A stretch of 64,000 bases of DNA from Bacillota bacterium (lineage in GTDB: Bacteria; Macinerneyibacteriota; Macinerneyibacteria; Macinerneyibacteriales; DSCS01), in contig DSCS01000062.1 of NCBI GenBank assembly GCA_011048995.1, positions 1-64,000 of the forward strand, in the 5' to 3' direction. Position numbers and translations under genes: made by a program. The notes under the pieces were generated by a model. That model did no database searches, had not been told where the DNA came from, and saw only the letters and a program-made list of their open reading frames with translations. Shown here piece after piece: positions 9,106-18,734 of this stretch; position 1 is the stretch's first letter, and each line of letters starts with the position of its first letter.

Positions 9106-10735
9106 AATAGATCTTTCTGTTTCCTTCCTCGTTATCTATTCTCTTTAAAATTTCCAATGCGTCTTCAAAAAGGCCCTTTCTCTTCATTATCATTGCTTTA
9201 TGAAACAAGATCTCTTCGTCGTCAGGGAGAGCTTTCAAAGCTTCATCAATAAGCTTTTCTCCCTTTTCTTCTTTACCGGACAAAAAATAGGCCCACCCCA
9301 GAGAATCGGCAACAGCCGGGTTTGCAGGATCAGCAGCATAGGCTTCTTCCAGTAACGGCAACGCTTCTTCGACGGGAGGCGGTTGCAAAAGAAGAAGAGA
9401 AAACCCATAATAATTGAGCAAGTCAGGAAGCCTTCCTCCCTGCTCAACAGCCTTTTCAAAATGAATATCCATATGGTCTTTGTCTTCAAGGCGGGAATAA
9501 AGGCGCAACATCGCATAATGATATGAATACCGCTCTTCGGCTGATTGAAAAAGACCTTCTACAAGAGAGCCATAGACCCGCGCCTGTTCGAGATACTCCC
9601 GGCTGACAAGAATATCGATAAAACCGGCTAAAGTGCTCCTGCTCAGGGTAGAAAAGTCAAATATTTGATACAGATATTGTGCAAATCCCGGATTTTTCTC
9701 ATAGGCATAATAAAGCAGTGAAAGCTCGGCAGGCATTTCATATTCTGTTTTGCGAAAATCACGGTAATGCGCTACCAGACTTTCTTTGTCTTCTCTTTGA
9801 ATGTCACTTTTCATCAAGTAGACCATGCTTTCACAAAAGTAGGGACTTCGTTTTGAGACATGCTGCAGGAGAACAGCTCCTTTCACCGGCCCTGCTTCAT
9901 CATCGCTCTCCATAATATAGGCTCCGAGGAAGAAATAGAGTTCATTCTTCAAGTTTTTTTTCAATACGGCGGCCTCTTTTTCATAGATACCTTCATCTTG
10001 TGTAAGATAAAAAAGAGCAAAATAAAAGGGCGCTTTCTCTCTCATCTCCAACCGTGGAGATATTTCCTGAAGAAATTGCCATAAACCCGGAGCATCATTT
10101 TTGACAGCGAATAATTCGATGATCTTATCATGAAAATTTGCGCCCTCTCCCGGGTAAAGGTCTCTCAAGTCCAGCATTTCATTCCAGGCTTTGCGAACAT
10201 AGAAAAGATGCAAGGCCCGGGCCAAATACTGTTCTTTACGGGGAAATTCGCGAACCAGCTTTTCATACGCCCGAAAAGAAGCCTTCATGTTCCCCTCGAC
10301 TCCATTCAGATCGGCTAACTTTAAAAGAAAAAATTCATTTCCGGGCTCCAGCTCATGCAATTTCTCATAAGTCTTAACCGGGGATTTGCCTACAAATTCC
10401 TCCAAAGAAGCCTTAACATGAAGCATTCTCCTGTTATCAGGATAAAGGGCCAGAAAACGGTTAGCCGTTGTTAATGCCTCTTTATATTGTTGCTGATCGG
10501 CCTGAATCGCCAAAAGATCCGTCAATAGCTGTTCGCTTCGAGGATATCGCTCAAGAAGTGTGCGGATCGATTCTTCCATGCGTTCTAAATCCCGCCCTGT
10601 CTCCTTCTCTTCCAGGTAATCAATGTAAATACCGGCATCCTCAAAAGTCACATCTTTTTGTGATGTCCTTGTGCCGGCACATCCTGACATAAGCAAAATA
10701 ACACAAGCCGTGATTAGCTTTGATCCTCTTTTCAT
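9053..10735 (-). CDS. TPR-repeat lipoprotein
   Basis: N-terminal signal with MSGC lipobox; repeated TPR-like helices (AADPANPAVADSLGWAYFLSGKEEKGEKLIDEALKALPDDEEILFHKAMIMKRKGLFEDALEIL). Confidence 0.8.
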   Translation of the reverse strand: MKRGSKLITACVILLMSGCAGTRTSQKDVTFEDAGIYIDYLEEKETGRDLERMEESIRTLLERYPRSEQLLTDLLAIQADQQQYKEALTTANRFLALYPDNRRMLHVKASLEEFVGKSPVKTYEKLHELEPGNEFFLLKLADLNGVEGNMKASFRAYEKLVREFPRKEQYLARALHLFYVRKAWNEMLDLRDLYPGEGANFHDKIIELFAVKNDAPGLWQFLQEISPRLEMREKAPFYFALFYLTQDEGIYEKEAAVLKKNLKNELYFFLGAYIMESDDEAGPVKGAVLLQHVSKRSPYFCESMVYLMKSDIQREDKESLVAHYRDFRKTEYEMPAELSLLYYAYEKNPGFAQYLYQIFDFSTLSRSTLAGFIDILVSREYLEQARVYGSLVEGLFQSAEERYSYHYAMLRLYSRLEDKDHMDIHFEKAVEQGGRLPDLLNYYGFSLLLLQPPPVEEALPLLEEAYAADPANPAVADSLGWAYFLSGKEEKGEKLIDEALKALPDDEEILFHKAMIMKRKGLFEDALEILKRIDNEEGNRKIYYEDLDDEMDQLRSLIEP

Positions 10736-10749
10736 TCTTTCCTGCTCTC

Positions 10750-13566
10750 TTAAAAATCCGATGATATTCCGAACTGAAACACCGCTTTATCGTTCAGTTT
10801 GGTATCAAGATGAGTTTTCCAGGCCCAATCAAATTTTAAGTTTAAAAGGCCGCTGAAATTATAACGCAATCCCAAACCATAGCTTCCGTAAACATCAGGG
10901 CCGAAGGCTTTCTCCCCTTCTTCGTTTTTTGTAAAAAGCCTGATATCACCATCGCGTGGCCCTACATAAGCCATATCATAAAACAACAGTCCTCTGATCT
11001 CCGGGAGCCCAAAGCCCGGAATAGCCAACAAAATATAATCCACAAGAGGGAAACGGAGTTCTCCGTTATAAAGAAGGATCTTTTCCCCCTGCAGATCCTG
11101 ATAATCATATCCCCGAAGGGTGTTGATCCCTCCCATTTTAAAGGGTAATGCATTCCCCCCCCAGGACTCCCCGTAGATCACCCGCTGAGCCAGAGAGATC
11201 CTTCTTGAAATCCTTAAATAGCTTCGAAAATCTCCTAAGGCCATTCCATAATTCAAGGATTCCCCCAACGGGTAGCTTTGTTCATATGAAAACCTGAATC
11301 GATACCCCGATAACGGATGGTAATAACCCCATGACCGGGACGAATCCCGGACATAGGCAAGTTGTGTCGTGTAGGCCATAGCCGAATTTGTAATAGGAAT
11401 ATGCATAAACTTTAAAGTCTTTCGATAGACATGAACCGCGCCTTCAACACGGTCTTTCTGTGAAAGAGGGTAAGAAACACTCGCTGCCCCGCCAATATAA
11501 TGCTCACTGTAATCATATAAAAGGGAGAAGTCGCTGAAATAGTAATCTTTCCACAAATAGAAAAAGACCCCTAAAGAGTATCGCTTTTTGAGATAATTGA
11601 AAGCGATTTGGCCGTTAATATCATCAAAGCTTTCAATCCTTGTCATATCAAGATGAACTTGAAAGCGGTAATCTCCCATTATATCCATACCCGTCAATGT
11701 GGCATAAGTGCGAAAATACCCGCTGCTGAAATACTCCATCTGTCCGGTAACAAAATCGGCCTTTAGTTTCGGGCGATAGGGTTTCCCGCCCTCAATGACC
11801 GCCGCCGTATCTTCTTCAGAGATCATCACGGGTTCAAAACTCTCGGGAATATCCATCTCGACAAGAAGGGTCTCCGTAGTATCATCTCTGTCAAGAAGAG
11901 CGACCTCGTAGCGGTCATTTTTGTAAATATTAAAAATAATCTTTTCCGCTGAGACATCCGGGTTGATAGTGGAATTCAGGGTTTCGGTTATCTGGTAAAC
12001 CGCCCCGCTTTCCAGATCCAGCTTGCAGAGATATAGAGCATGTGAAAAATTCCTGTCGAAATAGAGACATCCATCATAATAAGCCATTGAATTGATATTC
12101 TCCGTCTGGTAAAGAACTTTTTTCGTCCCCTTTTTCAGGTCATATTCATAGATGCTGTCACCATACGCATCCCGTTGGACAAAGGCCGCTTTTCCCAACT
12201 CCGTGGCCGTAATGCTTTTGCGATAGTAAAAAGAGGAGTCCAAAATGCGGGAATGCCCGGTAGAAGGCTGGTAGAAGACAATGACATTACTATTACGTTT
12301 TTGTCCCAAAAGAAGAAGAGCCCCGCTGTCAGAACATTGGGTCAATCCGTGGATCACCGCCAATTCGGGTATTTTAACGATCCGGACCTTCCCTGTAATG
12401 ATGTTTTTTTCGACAAGGACATCAGAATTGACTTTGCGGGCGGCAAAATAAAGCTTCTCCCCGTCACGGGACCAATGCAGGTTCGCAGGCCTGATCTGTA
12501 GATAATCATAAAGGCGGTCTGCATATCCCTGTGTCACATTCATGATAAAGCGGCCGTTTTCGGCACCGGCTAAAACAATATTCCCTTCTCCGCCGATATT
12601 GGAATAAACCGCCATGACATCCCCTGCTGGAGAGAGCTTAGGGGCATAGAGAAGAATGCGCCCCTCTCCTCCTCCAAATGAATTTTTTATCTCTGTGAGA
12701 TGATAGACATCATAAGGGTTTTTCTTTTCCAATCCATCCTGCCAATAAAACTGCTTAAGCTCATGATGCCATAATTCTACAGCTCTTTTCATGGACATTC
12801 CGTATTGGGCCTCAAAAGCTTCCTCCGGGCGTATAGAGATCTTCCTTGAAAGACTTTTAAAATAACGGACGAATTTTTTTTCTCCATATCGCTGACACAA
12901 AAATTCCGTAAACGATTGGGCCAGTTTATACGCATAATACCCGTAATAGTGAAAGGTTTCATTGCTGAGGAGGGGAATTTCCAGGAGTTCACCCGACAAG
13001 ATATTTTCTCTGAGCATCATCCGGCCTTCGGGCTGCCAGTCATCGCTGAAATATTCGGCCATCCCTTCCATGACCCAAAGAGGCGGGAAGGCCAGATTAT
13101 AATAAAGCGAAGAGAGCGGCATATCCGAAGGAACAATATATTCATACTGAAAGACATGGACAAGTTCATGCTGCAGAATCCTTTTGAAATCGTAAATATC
13201 CCCGTTGTAGGGGAGGACCAGGCGACGCTTGGATAATTCAGTAAAGCCTCCGACTCCCTCACTGAGCGGAGCATCCGTAATATTCGTCTGAGAAAAATCT
13301 TTAGAGTGATAGTAGACGATCACGGGGACTTTATTCTTCAGTTCGATCTCCATCCGGTCCCGATACTCATCATGAGTCTTTTCAAGGATGCGTTCGATTT
13401 CAGGGATAATGTGAGCAGTCTCTTCATAATAGTGAATAATAAAATGAATCGTTTCCCATGTCTTCCATTGGAAATCACGTTCCCGGATCTTGTTGCGTCC
13501 GAACTGTCCGTTTACGGGACCAACAAGAAAGAGCAAGAGAAAAAGGAAAGAAAGAAGAGGTTTCAT
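10750..13566 (-). CDS. hybrid envelope protein: gluzincin-type metallopeptidase domain + TolB-like beta-propeller + Omp85/BamA-like C-terminal barrel
   Basis: Signal peptide; HELVHVFQYEY...WVMEGMAEYFSDD (HExxH...E); propeller-like repeats; C-terminal GINTLRGYDYQDLQGEKILLYNGELRFPL and RYNFSGLLNLKFDWAW...FQFGISSDF. Confidence 0.75.
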   Translation of the reverse strand: MKPLLSFLFLLLFLVGPVNGQFGRNKIRERDFQWKTWETIHFIIHYYEETAHIIPEIERILEKTHDEYRDRMEIELKNKVPVIVYYHSKDFSQTNITDAPLSEGVGGFTELSKRRLVLPYNGDIYDFKRILQHELVHVFQYEYIVPSDMPLSSLYYNLAFPPLWVMEGMAEYFSDDWQPEGRMMLRENILSGELLEIPLLSNETFHYYGYYAYKLAQSFTEFLCQRYGEKKFVRYFKSLSRKISIRPEEAFEAQYGMSMKRAVELWHHELKQFYWQDGLEKKNPYDVYHLTEIKNSFGGGEGRILLYAPKLSPAGDVMAVYSNIGGEGNIVLAGAENGRFIMNVTQGYADRLYDYLQIRPANLHWSRDGEKLYFAARKVNSDVLVEKNIITGKVRIVKIPELAVIHGLTQCSDSGALLLLGQKRNSNVIVFYQPSTGHSRILDSSFYYRKSITATELGKAAFVQRDAYGDSIYEYDLKKGTKKVLYQTENINSMAYYDGCLYFDRNFSHALYLCKLDLESGAVYQITETLNSTINPDVSAEKIIFNIYKNDRYEVALLDRDDTTETLLVEMDIPESFEPVMISEEDTAAVIEGGKPYRPKLKADFVTGQMEYFSSGYFRTYATLTGMDIMGDYRFQVHLDMTRIESFDDINGQIAFNYLKKRYSLGVFFYLWKDYYFSDFSLLYDYSEHYIGGAASVSYPLSQKDRVEGAVHVYRKTLKFMHIPITNSAMAYTTQLAYVRDSSRSWGYYHPLSGYRFRFSYEQSYPLGESLNYGMALGDFRSYLRISRRISLAQRVIYGESWGGNALPFKMGGINTLRGYDYQDLQGEKILLYNGELRFPLVDYILLAIPGFGLPEIRGLLFYDMAYVGPRDGDIRLFTKNEEGEKAFGPDVYGSYGLGLRYNFSGLLNLKFDWAWKTHLDTKLNDKAVFQFGISSDF

Positions 13567-14297
13567 CTGAGATAAGTCCTCTCCAAAAGGACATCCCGCT
13601 CACGGCACCAGGAGAGAAAATCTTCTGAGGCGCTTTGTGTCATGACAATATAGGCCCGGTCTCCTTCAGCGGAGACCGAAGAAGTGCTCTTCTGCCTGAA
13701 ATCTTCCAGGATCACCTGATACTCTTCTGTCTTATCGATGACCACTTTTCCCTTTTCAATATCATACAGAAGGAAACGGGCTTTCATCCGAAAAACAATA
13801 TCTTGAAACGAGCGTTCTTTCCAATGCGAGTGCTGTTCAAACAGGCCGGGAGCCCCTCCATGCTCAACAGAATATGCAGGACTGAGTCCGTCATCTCCGG
13901 AATATGCAGAAAAATAGTCATAAAGCAGGTCCAGCTTAACAGAAAGGATATAGTGGGCTAACATGTTGTGTAGAAGCCCTGTATCCGGCTCCTCCCCTTG
14001 AAGAAAGCGTTGCGAGGCCTTCATTAACAGGGAATCAGACACCCCCGTAGGAATTGTCATTTCAGCATTAAAAGCATTCTCATTTAAAAGGCCCACAAGA
14101 TACTGCCCCAGATCCCTGTTCAGCTGCAAATCCCGACTATAGACAATGGGGGGCAAAACAACGACCGTTTTTCTTGAGAGATCGGCCATAGGCTCGCGCC
14201 TGGCTTTCACCCGAATCGTCTCATCCCTCAAAGAAAAACAGGACGACAGCAATCCGATAACGGCCAGACTAAGGATGATCCTGTTTAAACTTCTCAT
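13563..14297 (-). CDS. hypothetical lipoprotein
   Basis: Signal peptide with lipobox LLSSC; no recognisable domain. Confidence 0.7.
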   Translation of the reverse strand: MRSLNRIILSLAVIGLLSSCFSLRDETIRVKARREPMADLSRKTVVVLPPIVYSRDLQLNRDLGQYLVGLLNENAFNAEMTIPTGVSDSLLMKASQRFLQGEEPDTGLLHNMLAHYILSVKLDLLYDYFSAYSGDDGLSPAYSVEHGGAPGLFEQHSHWKERSFQDIVFRMKARFLLYDIEKGKVVIDKTEEYQVILEDFRQKSTSSVSAEGDRAYIVMTQSASEDFLSWCRERDVLLERTYLR

Positions 14298-14580
14298 AAT
14301 TATCCTTCAGGGTTTTTGTCTTCTTGAGCCCCATTCCTTCACGGTAATAGGCATCCGCCTTCTCGTGATCGCCCAAAGCTTCATAGCATAAGGCAATATT
14401 ATTTTTGATCCGGTAATCTTCTTCTTTCGCATCCGCTTTTAAGAGGTAAAAAAGAGCTTCTTTATAATGCTCCGTTTTAACCAGATAGAAGGCATACTCG
14501 TTATACAAGAGAGCTTTCCGGGATGACGTACATCCTGAAGAGAAGGTGAAACATATCAAAAAGATGAATATCCATTTCAT
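14269..14580 (-). CDS. small TPR-containing probable lipoprotein
   Basis: MKWIFIFLICFTFSSGC signal; TPR-like YKEALFYLLKADAKEEDYRIKNNIALCYEALGDHEKADAYYREGMGL. Confidence 0.75.
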   Translation of the reverse strand: MKWIFIFLICFTFSSGCTSSRKALLYNEYAFYLVKTEHYKEALFYLLKADAKEEDYRIKNNIALCYEALGDHEKADAYYREGMGLKKTKTLKDNYEKFKQDHP

Positions 14581-14588
14581 AGTTCACT

Positions 14589-14617
14589 ATTATACCAAGA
14601 GACGGAAGCGTTGACAA
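14589..14617 (-). promoter_or_regulatory. sigma70-like promoter of the envelope lipoprotein cluster
   Basis: Minus strand TTGTCA (14612-14617), 17-nt spacer, TATAAT (14589-14594); ATG at 14580. Confidence 0.7.
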
Positions 14618-14639
14618 GGGAAATAAAAGCTCCCCCCTC

Positions 14640-15542
14640 CTATTCCATCTTCAGCACGCTTGTCAGATCCTCTCCGGTGATAAGTCTGTAGGCTTCTAAA
14701 TATTTACTTCGTGTTTTTTCGATGACATCCTCCGGTAAATGAGGAGGAGCAGATTCTTTGTCCCAACCGGACGAAGTGAGCCAATCCCTCAAATACTGTT
14801 TGTCAAAACTCTCCTGGGAGCGGCCTGTCTCATACCGGTCCGCCGGCCAAAAACGGGAGGAATCAGGCGTAAGCAATTCATCTATAATGATGATTTCTCC
14901 CCTGTAAATGCCGAATTCCATCTTTGTATCGGCGATGATAATACCGCGCCGGGCTGCATATTCCCTGGCCCGAAGATAGATCGAAAGCGAAATTTCCTTC
15001 AGCTTATCCGCCGTTGAACTGCCGATCAGGTTTTTCATCTCTTCAAAAGTGATATTTTCGTCATGCCCTTCATCAGCCTTAGTCGTCGGCGTAAAAAGAG
15101 GCTCCTCTAACTTTTGACTTTCCCGAAGCCCTTCGGGAAGAGCAATACCGCAGATCTCCCCGCTTTTACGATAACTGGACCAGCCTGAGCCGGTTATATA
15201 GCCCCGTACAATGCATTCTACCTTTATGGGTTCAGCTTTATGAACGATCATGCTCCTGCCATAAAGTGTATTTTCTTCATTGCGGATCTCTTCAGGATAT
15301 CGGGAGAGGTCCGTTTCAGCCACATGATGGGGTATCAGGTCTTTCATCATGTCAAACCAAAAAAGAGAAAGGTGGTTCAAAACCATCCCTTTATGGGGTA
15401 TAGGCTCCGGAAGGATATGGTCAAAAGCAGACATTCTGTCTGTAGTGACAATAAGGAGTTTTTCTCCTAAATCATAAATATCCCTGACCTTACCTCTGGA
15501 AATCTTTTTAACGTTTTTCAACTCACTCTCTTTGACGATCAT
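14640..15542 (-). CDS. purC: phosphoribosylaminoimidazole-succinocarboxamide synthase
   Basis: GKVRDIYD, TDRMSAFD, VECIVRGYITGSGWSSY, IADTKMEFG, DELLTPDSSRFW. Confidence 0.96.
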   Translation of the reverse strand: MIVKESELKNVKKISRGKVRDIYDLGEKLLIVTTDRMSAFDHILPEPIPHKGMVLNHLSLFWFDMMKDLIPHHVAETDLSRYPEEIRNEENTLYGRSMIVHKAEPIKVECIVRGYITGSGWSSYRKSGEICGIALPEGLRESQKLEEPLFTPTTKADEGHDENITFEEMKNLIGSSTADKLKEISLSIYLRAREYAARRGIIIADTKMEFGIYRGEIIIIDELLTPDSSRFWPADRYETGRSQESFDKQYLRDWLTSSGWDKESAPPHLPEDVIEKTRSKYLEAYRLITGEDLTSVLKME

Positions 15543-16479
15543 CTTTACCCTCCTTGATATAATTTATAATTGTTTTGCAGACTGTTTCTCCATCTTCCTC
15601 TGCATCGATCCATATCGTTTCTTGTTCCTTACGAAACCATATCAGCTGACGCCGGGCAAAATGACGTGTTTTCTTTTTTATCGCATCAGCTGTTTCATCC
15701 AAAGTCATCTCCCCTGACACATAGGAAAGGATTTCTTTGTATCCCACAGCCCGCAGTGCCGGGGCGTCTGTCGGAATTCCCTGAAGTAAAAGCTCCCTGA
15801 CCTCTTCCGTCCAACCCCGGGCCATCATCATGTCGACCCTCTGATTGATACGCTGATAAAGAACGGAGCGGGGACGATTCAAAATAAAGTAAAGCACCCG
15901 GTATCTTTGTTCCTTTTTTTCTCGTTCCCTCCAATGCGAAAGGGGTTTCCCTGAGACCTGATACACTTCCATGGCTCTGATAATACGCATATGGTCATGG
16001 GGATGGATCTTCGATGCTGTAAGAGGATCGCATTTTTTCAACTCATTGAACAAAGCAGCGGCTCCCTCTTTTTGAAGCCGTGTTTCCAACTCTTCTCTGA
16101 CAGCGCGATGACACCCCGGTAAAGGGCTTAAACCGTAAAGGAAACGATGGATGTAAAGGGGCGTCCCCCCGGCCATGATCGCCGGTCGTTTTCTGTTTTT
16201 GATCTCTTCCACCGCTTTATCTGCACATGCGACAAACCGGGCCACATCAAACTGCTCTCTCGGATCGGCCAGGTCGATACAATGGTACGGGATAACTCCT
16301 GTACGCGGTTTTGCTGTTCCGATATCCAGTCCCCGGTATACGGCCTGTGAATCTGCGGAGATGATCTCGGCTTTCCATTGCTCAGCCAATATCTCACAGA
16401 TCTCACTCTTCCCCACACCGGTAGGCCCCGAAATAATAATCAAATCAAAAGGATAAATATCCATACCCGATTTTATCAT
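15523..16479 (-). CDS. miaA: tRNA dimethylallyltransferase
   Basis: ISGPTGVGKSEI, SADSQAVYRGLDIGTAKP, AGGTPLYI, RAVGYKEI, TRHFARRQLIWFRKE. Confidence 0.96.
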   Translation of the reverse strand: MIKSGMDIYPFDLIIISGPTGVGKSEICEILAEQWKAEIISADSQAVYRGLDIGTAKPRTGVIPYHCIDLADPREQFDVARFVACADKAVEEIKNRKRPAIMAGGTPLYIHRFLYGLSPLPGCHRAVREELETRLQKEGAAALFNELKKCDPLTASKIHPHDHMRIIRAMEVYQVSGKPLSHWREREKKEQRYRVLYFILNRPRSVLYQRINQRVDMMMARGWTEEVRELLLQGIPTDAPALRAVGYKEILSYVSGEMTLDETADAIKKKTRHFARRQLIWFRKEQETIWIDAEEDGETVCKTIINYIKEGKDDRQRE

Positions 16480-16517
16480 GGGTAAGAAAAAGGTTCAACA
16501 GCCATTGCGAGAAACCT

Positions 16518-17102
16518 TCAAATGACTCCTTCATCAGCCAAAAGCGTTTCGGCAATTTCACAAAGAATATGCCCGCAGATAATATGGCCTTCCTGAATAT
16601 GGGGTGTGATGTCAGATGGAATGATCAAGGAAACATCGCATAATGTTTTCATCTTCCCTCCGTCGCCTCCTGTAAACCCTAAAACAGTCATCCCTTTTTG
16701 TCGGGCAACTGTAATCGCTTCAATAATATTCGGAGAATTCCCGCTTGTGGAAAGAGCGATAAAGAGGTCTCCGGATGAACCGTTCGCTTCGATTTGCCTG
16801 GAAAAGATCCGATTAAAGTCATAATCATTACCCACAGCGGTGATCACCGATGTGTTGACATTCAACGCTTCAGCGGGCAGCCCTTTTCTTTCTCTGAAAA
16901 AACGTGCAACAAGCTCTGCCGCCAAATGCTGGGCATCAGCGGCACTTCCTCCGTTACCGGCCAGCAAGACCCGTTTTCCCTTTCGATAGGTCTGAAGCAG
17001 ACTTTGTGCGGCAGCTTGAAGACAGCCTGTGAAATCAGCCTCACGCATTTTTTGTATCATTTCTAAAGATTCTTTCATCCGTTTACTGATGATATTATCC
17101 AT
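16518..17102 (-). CDS. gmhA: phosphoheptose isomerase (SIS domain)
   Basis: LLAGNGGSAADAQHLAAELVARF, LSTSGNSPNI, EGHIICGHILCE. Confidence 0.9.
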   Translation of the reverse strand: MDNIISKRMKESLEMIQKMREADFTGCLQAAAQSLLQTYRKGKRVLLAGNGGSAADAQHLAAELVARFFRERKGLPAEALNVNTSVITAVGNDYDFNRIFSRQIEANGSSGDLFIALSTSGNSPNIIEAITVARQKGMTVLGFTGGDGGKMKTLCDVSLIIPSDITPHIQEGHIICGHILCEIAETLLADEGVI

Positions 17103-18024
17103 AAAACTCCTTTTCTGCCAGATAATTTATTAAACCCTCTTCAAGAGAATAGGCAAGCTGAAACCCCCGCGTCTTCAATTTTTCAATATCGGCTTGTGAG
17201 TGGCGGATGTCTCCGGGACGCCCTTTTTTGAAATCTTTTCGGCAGCGTTTCCCTGTGATTTTCTCAAAGGCCATCAAGACATGAAGAAGAGAAACCCGCT
17301 CCCCGGTTCCCACATTAAAAGCCTCTCCGGCCATAACCGGGGAGTCCATCGCCATCAGATTAGCTCGGGCTACATCTTTGACATAAATAAAATCGCGGGT
17401 CTGTTCTCCATCTCCGAAAATTGTGATCCGGGGTTCTTTGTCCTGAAAAGCCTTTTTAAAGAGCGAAAGCACTCCCGAATAGGGCGATGACGGATCCTGC
17501 CGTTCTCCGTAGACATTAAAGTAACGCAAAGCCACAGACTCCACCCCGTAAAGGGACATATAGAGGGAGCCGTAAAGTTCACCGATCATTTTCGCTGTCC
17601 CGTACGGCGATACAGGAGAAAGAAGGCTTTCTTCTTTTTTTGGCAATTCAGAATCATTCCCATACACGGCCGCTGATGAAGCCATGACGATCCGTTTGAC
17701 TTTTGCCCGGCGGGCCTTTTCCAAAATGTTAAAAGTCCCTTGAATATTAATATCATGATTAAGCTGTGGATTTTGCACAGATTGAGTGACCGAGACCAAA
17801 GCAGCCTGATGAAAGACTCCCCGGACGCCTTCCATCGCCCGCTCAACGCAATCTTCATCCCTGATATCTCCGATGATCAGTTCCACTGAGCGATTGAATG
17901 AAGCAATATTTTCCCTGCGCCCTGTGGAGAGATTATCCAAAATCCTGACCCGGCTCCCTTGTGAAAGCAGGGCTTCTGCAATATGAGATCCGATAAAACC
18001 GCAACCGCCGGTGATCAGGTACAC
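17095..18024 (-). CDS. NAD-dependent nucleotide-sugar epimerase/dehydratase
   Basis: ITGGCGFIGSHI, ASSAAVYG, SPYGTAKMIGE (YxxxK), YFNVYGERQDPSSPYSGV; GTG start. Confidence 0.9.
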   Translation of the reverse strand: MYLITGGCGFIGSHIAEALLSQGSRVRILDNLSTGRRENIASFNRSVELIIGDIRDEDCVERAMEGVRGVFHQAALVSVTQSVQNPQLNHDINIQGTFNILEKARRAKVKRIVMASSAAVYGNDSELPKKEESLLSPVSPYGTAKMIGELYGSLYMSLYGVESVALRYFNVYGERQDPSSPYSGVLSLFKKAFQDKEPRITIFGDGEQTRDFIYVKDVARANLMAMDSPVMAGEAFNVGTGERVSLLHVLMAFEKITGKRCRKDFKKGRPGDIRHSQADIEKLKTRGFQLAYSLEEGLINYLAEKEFYG

Positions 18025-18042
18025 ATCTCCCCCTTTTGCCTT

Positions 18043-18070
18043 ATCATACCATAAAGCACTTTTATCTCAA
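18043..18070 (-). promoter_or_regulatory. sigma70-like promoter for the epimerase gene
   Basis: Minus strand TTGAGA (18065-18070), 16-nt spacer, TATGAT (18043-18048). Confidence 0.5.
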
Positions 18071-18084
18071 TAAAGAAAAGTATC

Positions 18085-18112
18085 TTGACAGAGAAAGCTG
18101 AGCCTTTAAGAT
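18085..18112 (+). promoter_or_regulatory. sigma70-like promoter for the IMPACT-family gene
   Basis: TTGACA (18085-18090), 16-nt spacer, TAAGAT (18107-18112), ATG at 18120. Confidence 0.55.
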
Positions 18113-18119
18113 AACCTTC

Positions 18120-18734
18120 ATGGAGATTTTGACCCTGTCCCGGCCGGCACAAGCCCAATGCATTATTAAAAAATCACGCTTTATCGGAGAAGCCCTTCCC
18201 TGCTCCTCCGAAGAAGAGGCCCAAACGATGTTAAAAGAGATCAAAAAAAGGGAAGAAGGGGCGAATCACTATTGCTGGGGATATGTCCTGGGCCTTTCCG
18301 GGGAACAGGCCCGCTATCATGATGACGGAGAACCCCGGGGAACAGCCGGCCTTCCCATTCTTGATGTCATACGAAAAAAAGGATTAACCCGAACCCTTGT
18401 CGTTGTTACGCGCTACTTTGGCGGCATCAAATTAGGCGCAGGCGGACTGGTGCGCGCCTACACGGAAGCAGCTGCTGCAGCCCTGGATCGTGCAGGATCC
18501 CATATTCTGAAAGAAATGTTTTTGTGCCGCATCAATATCCCCTATTCTTCCCATGATGCCCTGGAACGCTATCTGTCCGAGACACAACGTATCATCGAAG
18601 AGCATACCTTCTCCCAATCTGTCTCACTCACGCTCTGGATCCCCAAAGAGGAATACTCCGGGTTTTCCGGGACAGTTGCCGACATCAGCCAGGGAAAGGC
18701 CGTTCTTGATATTATCAGTCAAGACTGCCGTTAA
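18120..18734 (+). CDS. YigZ/IMPACT family protein
   Basis: KKSRFIGEALPCSSEEEA, NHYCWGYVLG, DDGEPRGTAGLPILDVI, VVVTRYFGGIKLGAGGLVRAYTEAA. Confidence 0.93.
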   Translation: MEILTLSRPAQAQCIIKKSRFIGEALPCSSEEEAQTMLKEIKKREEGANHYCWGYVLGLSGEQARYHDDGEPRGTAGLPILDVIRKKGLTRTLVVVTRYFGGIKLGAGGLVRAYTEAAAAALDRAGSHILKEMFLCRINIPYSSHDALERYLSETQRIIEEHTFSQSVSLTLWIPKEEYSGFSGTVADISQGKAVLDIISQDCR

